Assembly: GCF_000975095.1 (NCBI RefSeq) | Contig: NZ_BBRD01000001.1 | Span: 2,313,467 to 2,377,466, forward strand | Source of the DNA: Demequina aestuarii | GTDB taxonomy: Bacteria > Actinomycetota > Actinomycetes > Actinomycetales > Demequinaceae | DNA: 64,000 nt | Reading direction: 5' to 3' | In this document: in pieces, positions 36,757 through 44,932 of the stretch | How the letters are laid out: each line of letters opens with the position of its first letter | How positions within the stretch are numbered: position 1 is the first letter of the stretch | Made by a program: the position numbers and the translations under genes | The notes under the pieces: model-generated | Databases searched by the model: none | What the model saw: the letters and a program-made list of their open reading frames with translations, nothing else | What the model was told of the DNA's origin: nothing

Positions 36757-37452
36757 TTACGCCTCGAAGGTGTAGCCGACGCCGCGAACCGTCTGGATCA
36801 GCGTGGGCTCGGAGGGATCGGCCTCGATCCGGCCGCGCAGTCGCTTGATGTGCACATCGAGGGTCTTGGTGTCACCGAAGTAGTCGGCTCCCCACACGCG
36901 GTCGATGATGACCTGGCGAGGGAGCACCCGGCCCGCGTTCTGCGCGAGCAGGTGCAGCAGCGCGAACTCCTTCGGGGGCAGCGACTGCGCCTGGCCGTCC
37001 CTCGTCACGCTCAGGCGCTCGGGATCCAAGGTGAGGCCTCCCACGGTCAGGCGCTCTGGCTCGTCCGGGATGCCGGTGGCGCCCAGGTGCTGGCGGCGCA
37101 GCACGGCCCGGATTCGTGCCACGAGTTCGCGGCCCGAGTAGGGCTTGGTGACGTAGTCGTCCGCGCCGAGCTCGAGGCCGATGATCCTGTCGACCTGGTC
37201 GTCCTTCGCCGTGACCATGATCACTGGGACATCGGACCGCTCCCGAATGGTGCGGAAGACCTCCGCACCCGACATGCCGGGAAGCATCAGGTCGAGCAGG
37301 ACCACGTCGGCGCCATCGCGCATGAAGGTCTCGACGCCCCTCGGCCCGGTCTCCGCCAGCAGCACGTCGAAGCCCTCGCGCGCCAGCAGGTACTTGAGAG
37401 AGTCGCGGTACGACTCCTCATCCTCGACCACCAGTACCCGTGCCTCACTCAT
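36757..37452 (-). CDS. regX3: Phosphate response regulator RegX3/PhoB-like
   Basis: This 231-residue OmpR-family regulator has a receiver domain (1-115, phosphoacceptor D in VVLLDLMLPGMSG, switch T in MVTAKDD, K in YVTKPY) and a winged-helix DNA-binding domain (about 135-231, RVWGADYFGDTKTLDVHIKRLR). It overlaps the kinase stop (ATGA). Location beside pst and phoU assigns it to phosphate control. Confidence 0.94.
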   Translation of the reverse strand: MSEARVLVVEDEESYRDSLKYLLAREGFDVLLAETGPRGVETFMRDGADVVLLDLMLPGMSGAEVFRTIRERSDVPVIMVTAKDDQVDRIIGLELGADDYVTKPYSGRELVARIRAVLRRQHLGATGIPDEPERLTVGGLTLDPERLSVTRDGQAQSLPPKEFALLHLLAQNAGRVLPRQVIIDRVWGADYFGDTKTLDVHIKRLRGRIEADPSEPTLIQTVRGVGYTFEA

Positions 37453-38591
37453 GTGTCCTCCTGATTAGCATCCACCGCATCGGCTGACTGCTCGTGCACG
37501 GCGAGACGAATAGTAAAGGTCGAACCCACGGCGGGCTGCGACCAGAGCTCCACGGTTCCCGAATGCTGCAGGGCCACGTGCTTCACGATCGACAGGCCCA
37601 GTCCGGTGCCGCCGGTCTCCCGTGACCGTGCGGGGTCCGTGCGATAGAACCGCTGGAAGATGCGCTCCTGGTCCTCGGGAGCGATGCCGATCCCCTGATC
37701 GAGGACGGAGATGCTCGCCACCTCTCCCTCGACGGCGAGCGTGGTGGCGACCTTGGACCCGGCGTCCGAGTAATTGACCGCGTTCTCGACGAGGTTGCGC
37801 ACGGCCATCGTGAGCAGGTCGCGGTCGCCCATCACAGTGGGCCGGGCGGACACGTCGGTGACGAGGGCGATGCGCTTGTGGTCGGCGGTGAGGCGCACGC
37901 CTTCCTGGACCTCGGCGATGACGCCGGCAAGGTCCACGGCCTCGTACTCCATGACCGACTCGCCACCCTGAAGACGCGAGATCTCGACGATCTCCTGAAT
38001 CAACTTGGTCAGCCGCCGGGTCTCTTTGCGGATCTTCTTGGCGAAGTCCCGCACCATCTCCGTGTCCTCGGCGTTCTCCTCGATGGTCTCCGCGAGCAGC
38101 GACAGCGCACCGACGGGCGTCTTGAGTTCGTGGGAGACGTTGACCGCGAACTCCCGCCGCGTCTGCTCGGCGGCACGCTGCTCCGTGTTGTCGTTGGCGA
38201 CCGCGAGCGCGAGCTCCTCGTTGAGGGGAGTGACGCGCACGTGAACGATGCTCGACGAGCCCAGCACGCCCCGCTTGATCTCCACCTCATCCTCGACCGG
38301 GGCGTGGGCCCGCCACGCGCGTTCCGCGAGGTCGGCGACGCCGGGATGGAGGGCGCCGTCCGGACGCGCGACGCCGAGTGCGGCGGCCACGGTGTTCGAG
38401 AAGGCGCTGCGGCGATCGCGTCGCACCACGGCCGCGCCTGACTGCAGCACGGCGAGCACCTCTCTGGTGCGGTGCGGCACCAGGGTCGAGGAGACGCCTC
38501 GGCTGCGCGCCTGGCGACGATGGGCGACGGCGCCGATGGCTGCTCCCACAGCGAGCGCGACGGCAGCGACCAGCCACATTTCGGGGGGCAT
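37449..38591 (-). CDS. senX3: Sensor histidine kinase SenX3/PhoR-like
   Basis: This 380-residue kinase has one N-terminal membrane helix (about 5-25), a PAS-like segment, the H-box VSHELKTPVGALSLLAETI, and an ATPase domain with N box (NLVENAVNYS), DQGIGI and GGTGLGLSIVKHV. Few membrane segments and a PAS region match SenX3, which senses phosphate indirectly through PhoU and PstB. I use ATG at 38591; a Met 11 codons upstream or three codons later are alternatives. It is divergent from phoU. Confidence 0.92.
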   Translation of the reverse strand: MPPEMWLVAAVALAVGAAIGAVAHRRQARSRGVSSTLVPHRTREVLAVLQSGAAVVRRDRRSAFSNTVAAALGVARPDGALHPGVADLAERAWRAHAPVEDEVEIKRGVLGSSSIVHVRVTPLNEELALAVANDNTEQRAAEQTRREFAVNVSHELKTPVGALSLLAETIEENAEDTEMVRDFAKKIRKETRRLTKLIQEIVEISRLQGGESVMEYEAVDLAGVIAEVQEGVRLTADHKRIALVTDVSARPTVMGDRDLLTMAVRNLVENAVNYSDAGSKVATTLAVEGEVASISVLDQGIGIAPEDQERIFQRFYRTDPARSRETGGTGLGLSIVKHVALQHSGTVELWSQPAVGSTFTIRLAVHEQSADAVDANQEDT

Positions 38592-38618
38592 GGGGTCACA
38601 GTAACCACACGTCCCGTG

Positions 38619-38656
38619 GTTCACCCAATGTTCAGGGGCATCACCGAAAGTTCACC
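38619..38656 (+). promoter_or_regulatory. PHO-box-like repeats between senX3 and phoU
   Basis: GTTCACC (38619) and GTTCAGG (38630) are 11 bp apart on the plus strand, and a further GTTCACC starts at 38650. They resemble the repeats before pstS and lie in the divergent promoter region, suggesting autoregulation. Confidence 0.75.
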
Positions 38657-38733
38657 CGTGTGCCAGTGGGTTCCTTCCGCGTCGCCGGGGGCGGATGACA
38701 CACTAGGGGCAACGCCACACCCCGAGGAGAAGC

Positions 38734-39393
38734 ATGCGCACCCTGTTCACCGCAGAGATGTCGGAACTTGCCGACGACCTGACGACGATGGCCCGCCACG
38801 TGGAGTCTGCCATCACGCGCGCATCCGAGGCGCTGCTCACTCAGAACGTGGAGCTCGCCCAGCAGGTCATCGCCGACGACGCCAAGCTGGATGGCCTCGA
38901 GGAGACCGTCGACGAGCGGTGCGTGCTGCTCATCGCTCAGCAGCAGCCCGTGGGACTCGATCTGCGCAGCATCGTCGCGTCGCTCAGAATCTCGGCGGCG
39001 CTCGAGCGGATGGGCGACCTCGCCCAGCACATCGCCGAGTCGGCGCGCCGCGCGTACCCGGGCTCCGCGATCCCCGCCGGCCACGAGGAGATCTTCGCCG
39101 GCATGGCGGAGGCGGCCAAGAAGGCGGCGGCGGAGGTCATCGAGCTGCTCGAAACCCGCGACCTCAACGTCGCGGCGGGAATCGTGTCTGACGACGACGC
39201 CCTCGACCAGCTCCACTCGCTGGCCTACAAGACCATGCTCTCCGACGAGTACTCCGGCAACACGCAGGAGACGCTGGACATCAGCCTGCTCGCGCGGTAC
39301 TTCGAGCGGTTCGGCGACCACGCCGTGGGCGTGTCCCGCCGCATCGTGTACTTGGTGACGGGCGACGTCACCGGCGAACGCGGTCGAATCTAG
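38734..39393 (+). CDS. phoU: Phosphate signalling protein PhoU
   Basis: This 219-residue protein consists of two three-helix PhoU repeats (about 5-105 and 115-215), with metal-binding signature DERCVLLIAQQQPVGLDLR in the first and ERFGDHAVGVSRRIVYL in the second. It links the Pst transporter to the SenX3 kinase and represses the regulon in high phosphate. It is divergent from senX3-regX3 and followed by a terminator. Confidence 0.96.
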   Translation: MRTLFTAEMSELADDLTTMARHVESAITRASEALLTQNVELAQQVIADDAKLDGLEETVDERCVLLIAQQQPVGLDLRSIVASLRISAALERMGDLAQHIAESARRAYPGSAIPAGHEEIFAGMAEAAKKAAAEVIELLETRDLNVAAGIVSDDDALDQLHSLAYKTMLSDEYSGNTQETLDISLLARYFERFGDHAVGVSRRIVYLVTGDVTGERGRI

Positions 39394-39410
39394 ATCCAGC
39401 AAGGCTGACC

Positions 39411-39448
39411 GAGAAGCCCCTCGCCGTGCTCGCGGCGAGGGGCTTCTC
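39411..39448 (+). terminator. Terminator after phoU
   Basis: Perfect 16-bp stem GAGAAGCCCCTCGCCG/CGGCGAGGGGCTTCTC with a 6-nt loop, 18 bp past the phoU stop. Confidence 0.9.
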
Positions 39449-39461
39449 GCGTCTGCGCCCC

Positions 39462-39471
39462 CGCATCGGCC
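39462..39471 (-). repeat. GGCCGATGCG 10-mer (intergenic)
   Basis: Intergenic copy on the minus strand with the GGGG extension, between the phoU and gpmA terminators. Confidence 0.7.
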
Positions 39472-39476
39472 GCATG

Positions 39477-39524
39477 GAACACGACGGGCCCCCTGCCAGT
39501 GCTGGCAGGGGGCCCGTCGTGTTC
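39477..39524 (-). terminator. Terminator after gpmA with unusually long stem
   Basis: A perfect 23-bp stem from GAACACGACGGG to its complement around a TG centre, 31 bp past the gpmA stop. With the phoU hairpin it separates two convergent genes. Confidence 0.88.
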
Positions 39525-39554
39525 GGCCACGCGATGAGAGGGTGACCGACCGCC

Positions 39555-40298
39555 TTACTTCTTGCCCTGGTTCGCGACCGCCTGGATGGCCGCCGCTGCA
39601 GCGTCCGCGTCCAGGTAGGTGCCGCCGGCCTTGATGGGCTTGAGGGTCTCCTCGTCGAGCTCGTAGACCAGCGGGATGCCGGTGGGCACGTTGACGCCCA
39701 CGATCTCGTCATCGCCGATCCCGTCGAGGTACTTGATGATCGCGCGCAGCGAGTTTCCGTGCGCGGCGACCATGACCGTCTTGCCGTCCTTGAGGTCGGG
39801 CACGATCGCGGAGTCCCAGTACGGCAGGGCGCGCTCGAGAACGTCCTTGAGGCACTCCGTCTTGGGAGTGGGCTCCCCCGCGTAGCGCGGGTCGCCTGCC
39901 TGCGAGTATTCGTTGTCGTCCGAGATCTCGGGCGGCGGCACATCGTACGAGCGGCGCCAGGTCATGAACTGCTCCTCGCCGAACTGCTCCAGCGTCTCTG
40001 CCTTGTTCTTGCCCTGCAGGTCCCCGTAGTGACGCTCGTTGAGGCGCCAGTCACGCTTGACCGGGATCCAGTGACGGTCCGCCGAGTCGAGCGCGAGGTT
40101 GGCGGTCATGATCGCGCGGCGCAGCAGCGAGGTGTGCACCACGTCGGGCAGCACGCCTTCGGCCTTCAGCAGTTCGCCGCCGCGCACGGCCTCGCCCCAG
40201 CCCTTCTCGTTGAGGGGCACGTCGACCCAGCCGGTGAACAGGTTCTTTGCGTTCCATTCGCTCTCGCCGTGGCGGAGCAGGATCAGTGTGTAGGTCAT
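39555..40298 (-). CDS. gpmA: 2,3-bisphosphoglycerate-dependent phosphoglycerate mutase
   Basis: This 247-residue glycolytic enzyme interconverts 3- and 2-phosphoglycerate. The catalytic His is in [20 protein letters not shown], the second in [13 protein letters not shown], and [13 protein letters not shown] is diagnostic of the dPGM family. The length is normal. It is a single gene with its own terminator. Confidence 0.97.
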   Translation of the reverse strand: MTYTLILLRHGESEWNAKNLFTGWVDVPLNEKGWGEAVRGGELLKAEGVLPDVVHTSLLRRAIMTANLALDSADRHWIPVKRDWRLNERHYGDLQGKNKAETLEQFGEEQFMTWRRSYDVPPPEISDDNEYSQAGDPRYAGEPTPKTECLKDVLERALPYWDSAIVPDLKDGKTVMVAAHGNSLRAIIKYLDGIGDDEIVGVNVPTGIPLVYELDEETLKPIKAGGTYLDADAAAAAIQAVANQGKK

Positions 40299-40437
40299 GG
40301 TTTCAGCCTAGCGCCGATGCGCGGGCGGGGCGGTGGGCCATCGGTCCCGCCCCGATCGGGTACAGATTCTTCCTGCCCGTCACCCCATGAGCGCGAACTG
40401 GGCACAGAACCTTCCTCAAGAGAGGCGGAGGGGCGTG

Positions 40438-41529
40438 TCAGGCCGGGTGGGCCACCACGCAGGCGGGGCTCGGCAGCGGCGCCGTCGAGTACGGCAGGGT
40501 GGCGATGTGCCCCACCTCCGGCTCGGGCGGCAGGGCGAGCACATCGGCGAGCGCGAACGTCCGGACCTCATGGCCACGCTCGGCACCCACGTGCAGCCGG
40601 TCGCCCACCACCGCGAAGTGACGGGGCCAGTGCCCGGCGTCGAAGCAGCCGCGGTAACGGGGCTCACCCTCCGGAGACAGGTCCACCACCGAGATCACGT
40701 CGCAGCCGCGCACTCCCAGCAGGAGCACGTCGTCGGTCGCGAGCACCACGTGAGAGTCGTTGATCTCCTCGCCGGTGCGCTGCGGTGCGGTCGTGCTCGC
40801 GATGTCGAACACCACGGCGGCCGTCCCCGACGCGGCGTCCCACCGCAGCGCGCGCAGTCGGTGGTCGAGCTCTGACAGGACGTAGATCCACTCACCGCGC
40901 ACCGCGAAGTGGCGCGGGCCCGCACCCGGCGGAAGGGTGGCGGCGACGCCGTGGTCCTCGAGCAGTCCGTCCTGCTGAATCGCGTACCGACGCAGCTCGT
41001 CGGTGCCGAGGTCCGCCACCAGCACGTGGTGCCCGCCGGGCCCGAACCCGGCGGAGTGCGCGTGCGACGCCTCCTGGCGGTCTTCGCGCGGGCCGGACCC
41101 TTCGTAGCCGAAGACCTGCACGGGCGCGTCGGAGAGGGGCATCCCCTGTTCGTCGAGCTGCACCACCGCGAGGTCCCCGCTCATGTAGTGGCTCACATAC
41201 AGCGTGCGGGCGTCGTCGCTGAGGAGCAGGTGGCAGCCCGAGGCGCCGCCGGTGAGCACCGTCGCCGCCACGCGCGGCTGCTCGGGTTCGGTGACGTCGA
41301 TGGCGTGCACCTCCGTGTCGTCCGTCTCGCTGATCGCATAGAGCAGGGCGCGCTCGGGGTGCGCGACGACGAACGACGGGGTGGGGAGGGTGAGGGCGAG
41401 GTGAGCGTCGGCGGCCGTCTGCCGCCATAGGCCCTCGCCCAGCCCGGAGGGAGTGCCCAGTCCGGCCTCAGGGTAGGTGCCCCACCACACCGCGCCCACG
41501 TCGGAGACCTGGGGAATCGCGTCGCTCAT
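40438..41529 (-). CDS. Lactonase-family beta-propeller protein (6-phosphogluconolactonase-like)
   Basis: This 363-residue protein has the seven-bladed lactonase fold. Diagnostic blocks are WWGTYPEAGLGTPSGLGEGLW, YVSHYMSGDLAVVQL, SHAHSAGFGPGGHHVLVADLGTDELRRY, PGAGPRHFAV and HWPRHFAV. The family includes the YbhE-type 6-phosphogluconolactonase, but other lactones are possible. I prefer the second of two ATGs (41529), four bases after AGGAG. It stands alone between gpmA and lsr2. Confidence 0.85.
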   Translation of the reverse strand: MSDAIPQVSDVGAVWWGTYPEAGLGTPSGLGEGLWRQTAADAHLALTLPTPSFVVAHPERALLYAISETDDTEVHAIDVTEPEQPRVAATVLTGGASGCHLLLSDDARTLYVSHYMSGDLAVVQLDEQGMPLSDAPVQVFGYEGSGPREDRQEASHAHSAGFGPGGHHVLVADLGTDELRRYAIQQDGLLEDHGVAATLPPGAGPRHFAVRGEWIYVLSELDHRLRALRWDAASGTAAVVFDIASTTAPQRTGEEINDSHVVLATDDVLLLGVRGCDVISVVDLSPEGEPRYRGCFDAGHWPRHFAVVGDRLHVGAERGHEVRTFALADVLALPPEPEVGHIATLPYSTAPLPSPACVVAHPA

Positions 41530-41547
41530 CATGCTCCTCTCACACGC

Positions 41548-41580
41548 GCGCGGCCCCGCCCAAGGAGGACGGGGCCGCGC
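41548..41580 (-). terminator. Terminator after lsr2
   Basis: Perfect 11-bp stem GCGCGGCCCCG/CGGGGCCGCGC with an 11-nt loop, nine bases past the lsr2 stop. Confidence 0.82.
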
Positions 41581-41589
41581 AGCACGTGC

Positions 41590-41904
41590 CTAGTTGGCCT
41601 TGGTGTAGGCCTCTCGAATCTCAGACGAGATGCGGCCGCGTTCCGACACCTCGTAGCCATTGTCCTTGGCCCATGCCCTCACCTTCGCGGAGTCGGAGCG
41701 ACGCGACCGCGTCGAGCCGGCGCGCTTTGACGTCACGCGACGCGCGCGATCCGTCCAGGTCTGGAAGTCCGCGCGCATCTGCGCCGCGTTCTCCGCGGAG
41801 AGGTCGATCTCGTAGGAGACATTCTCGAGCGAGAAGCTCAAGGTCTCGCTGGCCTCGCCTCCATCAACATCATCAACGAGGACAACCTGCACTCTCTGTG
41901 CCAT
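41590..41904 (-). CDS. lsr2: Nucleoid-associated protein Lsr2
   Basis: This 104-residue DNA-bridging protein silences AT-rich, often foreign DNA. The N-terminal dimerisation domain (MAQRVQVVLVDDVDGGEA) and C-terminal DNA-binding domain (VRAWAKDNGYEVSERGRIS) are both present; the AT-hook-like RGR motif is intact. The start is ATG at 41904 after GGGTGG. The upstream region is AT-rich relative to the genome, as expected of an autoregulated lsr2. Confidence 0.97.
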   Translation of the reverse strand: MAQRVQVVLVDDVDGGEASETLSFSLENVSYEIDLSAENAAQMRADFQTWTDRARRVTSKRAGSTRSRRSDSAKVRAWAKDNGYEVSERGRISSEIREAYTKAN

Positions 41905-41933
41905 CTTCCACCCTTTCTTAAGCGGTGCGCTCA

Positions 41934-41962
41934 GAATTACACGCGCCATGTGAATCCGTCAA
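41934..41962 (-). promoter_or_regulatory. Predicted lsr2 promoter
   Basis: On the minus strand TTGACG (41957-41962), a 17-bp spacer and TAATTC (41934-41939) lie about 30 bp before the lsr2 ATG within an AT-richer segment. Confidence 0.6.
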
Positions 41963-42041
41963 ACAGAAGAGCATTCGCGCCTATGAGAATATTCCCGGCG
42001 GCTTTGCCAGTATTTTCGAGAATGCGCAGCCGCTCATGCGA

Positions 42042-42233
42042 TTAGCCCTGGTGCGGGGAGTGCTCCTCATCGCCGGGAGTCTCGCCCGCAGGGTCGTCAG
42101 CGGCATCATCACTATGCGCGAGCGCCGCCCGCTCGTGACGATCAGCGCGCACGACGGCGCGCATCGCATACCAGAACAGCAGTCCGACGCCGATGCTCGG
42201 AATCAGCCCGGCAAGAATGGGCACCCAATCCAC
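42042..42233 (-). CDS. Small membrane protein downstream of lysS
   Basis: This 63-residue protein starts GTG only three bases after the lysS stop (MDWVPILAGLIPSIGVGLLF). One membrane helix (about 5-27) precedes a basic then acidic cytoplasmic tail (RAVVRADRHERAALAHSDD). The tight spacing and good hydrophobic profile support a real gene. Function is unknown. Confidence 0.75.
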   Translation of the reverse strand: MDWVPILAGLIPSIGVGLLFWYAMRAVVRADRHERAALAHSDDAADDPAGETPGDEEHSPHQG

Positions 42234-42236
42234 GCG

Positions 42237-43745
42237 TCAGTCCTCCGTGGGCTTCACGAGCGGGAAGGTGATGGTCTCGCGAATGCCGAGACCGGTCAGC
42301 GCCATGAGCAGCCGGTCCATTCCCATCCCCATGCCGCCGGCCGGGGGCATCGCGTGCTCCATCGCCGTGAGGAAGTCCTCGTCCAGGCCCATCGCCTCGT
42401 CATCGCCCTGCGCGGCCATCCGCGCCTGCTGTTCGAAGCGTTCGCGCTGCACCACGGGGTCCACCAACTCGGAGTAGGCCGTCGCGAGCTCGAAACCGCG
42501 CACATAGAGGTCCCACTTCTCCACGACTCCCTCGTGCACCCGGTGGTCTCGAGTGAGCGGGCTCGTCTCCACGGGGAAGTCACGGACGAAGGTCGGGGCC
42601 GTCAGCGCGTCCCCCACGTAGTGCTCCCAGAGCTCTTCGACGAGCTTGCCGTGGTTCACCCGCTTCGGATCCACGGACACGTCAGCGGCATCGCACCATC
42701 GCTGCAGCTGCTCGATCGACGTCGCCGGCGTCACTTCCTCGCCCAGCGCGGCGGACAGCGACCCGTACATGGTGAGCTGCTCCCACTCCCCCGACAGGTC
42801 GTACTCCTCGCCGCCCGCGAGTGTCACGATCTCGCTGCCGTAGACATCTCGCGCCGCACCTTGGATGAGGTCGCGCGTCAGCGTCGCCATGGTGTCGTAG
42901 TCGCCATAGGCCTCGTAGGCCTCGAGCATGGAGAATTCCGGCGAGTGCGATGAATCCGCGCCCTCGTTACGAAAATTGCGATTGATCTCGAAAACCTTAT
43001 CGATTCCACCGACGACCGCACGCTTGAGGAATAGCTCGGGGGCGATCCGGAGGAACAGATCGATGTCGAACGCGTTCATATGCGTGGTGAACGGGCGCGC
43101 AGCGGCTCCACCATGCTGGGTCTGCAGCATGGGCGTCTCGATCTCAATGAATCCGCGCGAATGAAGCGACTCGCGAAGGCTCCGCATCACCGACGCTCGA
43201 TTGCGCACCATGTCCCGCGCGATGGGCCGTGCGATGAGGTCGACGTAGCGCTGACGCACGCGCGTGTCCTCGGCGAGATCCTTGTGAAGGACCGGCAAGG
43301 GGCGCAGCGCCTTCGCGGCGATCTCCCACCGGTCCGCGAACACCGAGACCTCGCCCCGACGCGACTTGATGACGCGCCCGCGGGCGAACAGGTGGTCGCC
43401 CAGATCGACATCGGCCTTGAAGGCCGCCAGCGACTCCTCGCCCACTTCGGCCAGGCTCAACATGATCTGCAGACGCTCCCCGGCGCCGTCCTGGACGGAC
43501 GCGAAGCACAGTTTGCCGGTGTTGCGCACGAATACCACGCGGCCGGCGACACCCACCACGTCCTGAGTCTCCTCGCCGGTCTCGAGCCGGTCGTACTCGC
43601 GCTTGACGTCCGCGATCTCATGGGTGCGAGGCACCGAGACCGGGTAGGCCTGCCGACCCTCCGCGATGATGCGGTCGCGCTTGGCACGGCGCACGCGCAT
43701 CTGCTCGGGTACGTCGTCAGGGGAGGTGTCGGGCGCGTCAGTCAC
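42237..43745 (-). CDS. lysS: Lysyl-tRNA synthetase (class II)
   Basis: This 502-residue class II synthetase charges tRNA-Lys. The N-terminal OB fold (about 55-165) is followed by the catalytic core with motif 2 [20 protein letters not shown] and motif 3 [20 protein letters not shown]. The start is GTG at 43745. It lacks the membrane (MprF-like) extension of LysX, so it is the housekeeping enzyme. Confidence 0.97.
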   Translation of the reverse strand: MTDAPDTSPDDVPEQMRVRRAKRDRIIAEGRQAYPVSVPRTHEIADVKREYDRLETGEETQDVVGVAGRVVFVRNTGKLCFASVQDGAGERLQIMLSLAEVGEESLAAFKADVDLGDHLFARGRVIKSRRGEVSVFADRWEIAAKALRPLPVLHKDLAEDTRVRQRYVDLIARPIARDMVRNRASVMRSLRESLHSRGFIEIETPMLQTQHGGAAARPFTTHMNAFDIDLFLRIAPELFLKRAVVGGIDKVFEINRNFRNEGADSSHSPEFSMLEAYEAYGDYDTMATLTRDLIQGAARDVYGSEIVTLAGGEEYDLSGEWEQLTMYGSLSAALGEEVTPATSIEQLQRWCDAADVSVDPKRVNHGKLVEELWEHYVGDALTAPTFVRDFPVETSPLTRDHRVHEGVVEKWDLYVRGFELATAYSELVDPVVQRERFEQQARMAAQGDDEAMGLDEDFLTAMEHAMPPAGGMGMGMDRLLMALTGLGIRETITFPLVKPTED

Positions 43746-43774
43746 GCCCTCTAGGGTACCGGCGCGCTCACCAC

Positions 43775-43784
43775 GGCCGATGCG
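43775..43784 (+). repeat. GGCCGATGCG 10-mer (intergenic)
   Basis: Intergenic copy on the plus strand with full extension GGCCGATGCGCGGG, between nadC and lysS. Confidence 0.75.
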
Positions 43785-43802
43785 CGGGAGTGGGTCGGCG
43801 CG

Positions 43803-44696
43803 TCAGCTCAGGTCGAGGGCGATATCCAGGATGGGGCTCGAGTGCGTGAGCGCGCCCACGGACATGAAGTCCACACCGGTCTCGGCCACCTCACGGGCAT
43901 TGCTCACGCTGAGCCCGCCCGTGGCCTCGAGACGAACGTCCGGCTCTCGCTCGCGCACGGCCCGTACAAGGTCTCGCATCTGCGCGGGCGGCATGTTGTC
44001 CAGCATGAGGAATCGCGCTCCCGCGTCGATCGCCTCGTGGGCCTGGGCCGCGCTCTCCACCTCGACCTGAATGGGCACGTCCGGGTAGGCGGACCGGATC
44101 GCGTGAATCGCTGCGGCGACGGACCCCGCCGCGACGATGTGGTTGTCCTTGACCATGGCGCAGTCGAACAGCCCGAACCGCTTGTTGGTGCCGCCACCGG
44201 CCCGTACCGCGTACTTCTCGAGCTCGCGGAGGCCGGGCGTCGTCTTGCGGGTGTCGAGCACGCGCGCGCCCGTGCCCTCGAGCGCATCGGCCCAGCGGCG
44301 GGTGTGCGTCGCGATGCCCGATGCGCGCGACAGGAAGTTCAGGATGGTGCGCTCGGCGATGAGCACCACGTGCCCCGCGCCCGAGATGTCGGCGACGGGG
44401 GCGCCGGCCTCGAGACGGTCGCCGTCCGCGGCGAGCAGATGCACCGTGGGCGAGTGAAGGTTGAGTCGCTCTGCGACCTGCTGAAGAGTCTCGGCGATCA
44501 CAGGGATGCCCGCGATCACGCCGGCCTCACGCACGACGATCTGACCGCTCACCACGGTGGACGCCGGGATGGTCGCCAGAGTCGTGACGTCACGGCCGGG
44601 CTCAGCGCCGAGGTCCTCGTCCAGGGCCTCGCCCACGGAAGAGGCGAGCCACGAGGCGCGCAGCCGACGGTCCTGCGGAAGGTCTTCAGGCATCAT
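43803..44696 (-). CDS. nadC: Nicotinate-nucleotide pyrophosphorylase (carboxylating)
   Basis: This 297-residue quinolinate phosphoribosyltransferase makes nicotinate mononucleotide in NAD synthesis. The conserved core includes ERTILNFLSRASGIATHTRRW, LDTRKTTPGLRELEKYAVRAGGG, RFGLFDCAMVKDNHI and the EVESAAQA and LEATGGLS phosphate-binding ends. The start is one of two tandem ATGs (44696 or 44693). A 236-bp gap lies between it and nadB. Confidence 0.95.
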   Translation of the reverse strand: MMPEDLPQDRRLRASWLASSVGEALDEDLGAEPGRDVTTLATIPASTVVSGQIVVREAGVIAGIPVIAETLQQVAERLNLHSPTVHLLAADGDRLEAGAPVADISGAGHVVLIAERTILNFLSRASGIATHTRRWADALEGTGARVLDTRKTTPGLRELEKYAVRAGGGTNKRFGLFDCAMVKDNHIVAAGSVAAAIHAIRSAYPDVPIQVEVESAAQAHEAIDAGARFLMLDNMPPAQMRDLVRAVREREPDVRLEATGGLSVSNAREVAETGVDFMSVGALTHSSPILDIALDLS

Positions 44697-44932
44697 CACG
44701 CCCACCAGAGTACGACCGTCAGCCTCACCCGCGACACACAGTCTCGACGGAGCCGACACGCGAAGAGTGGCCGATATCACACGAGAGCGGTACCGTCTGA
44801 CGGTGGGGCGCGGTCGGTCGACGGCGGCGCTGAGGGACTGCACGCGGTGGCGCGTGTCGGCTGCGGTCGGCGCGCCGCCGCGTGCAGGCGACATGGGCGC
44901 GAGAGCCGGTCGAGAGGGCCGCTCGAACGCCG

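Noticed and set aside
44745-44790. Possible degenerate palindromic repeat (CGACACGCGAAGAGTGG) between nadC and nadB
   Set aside because: Only about 12 bases resemble the right-arm region and neither GAACC nor GGTTC is present; too little to call a copy.
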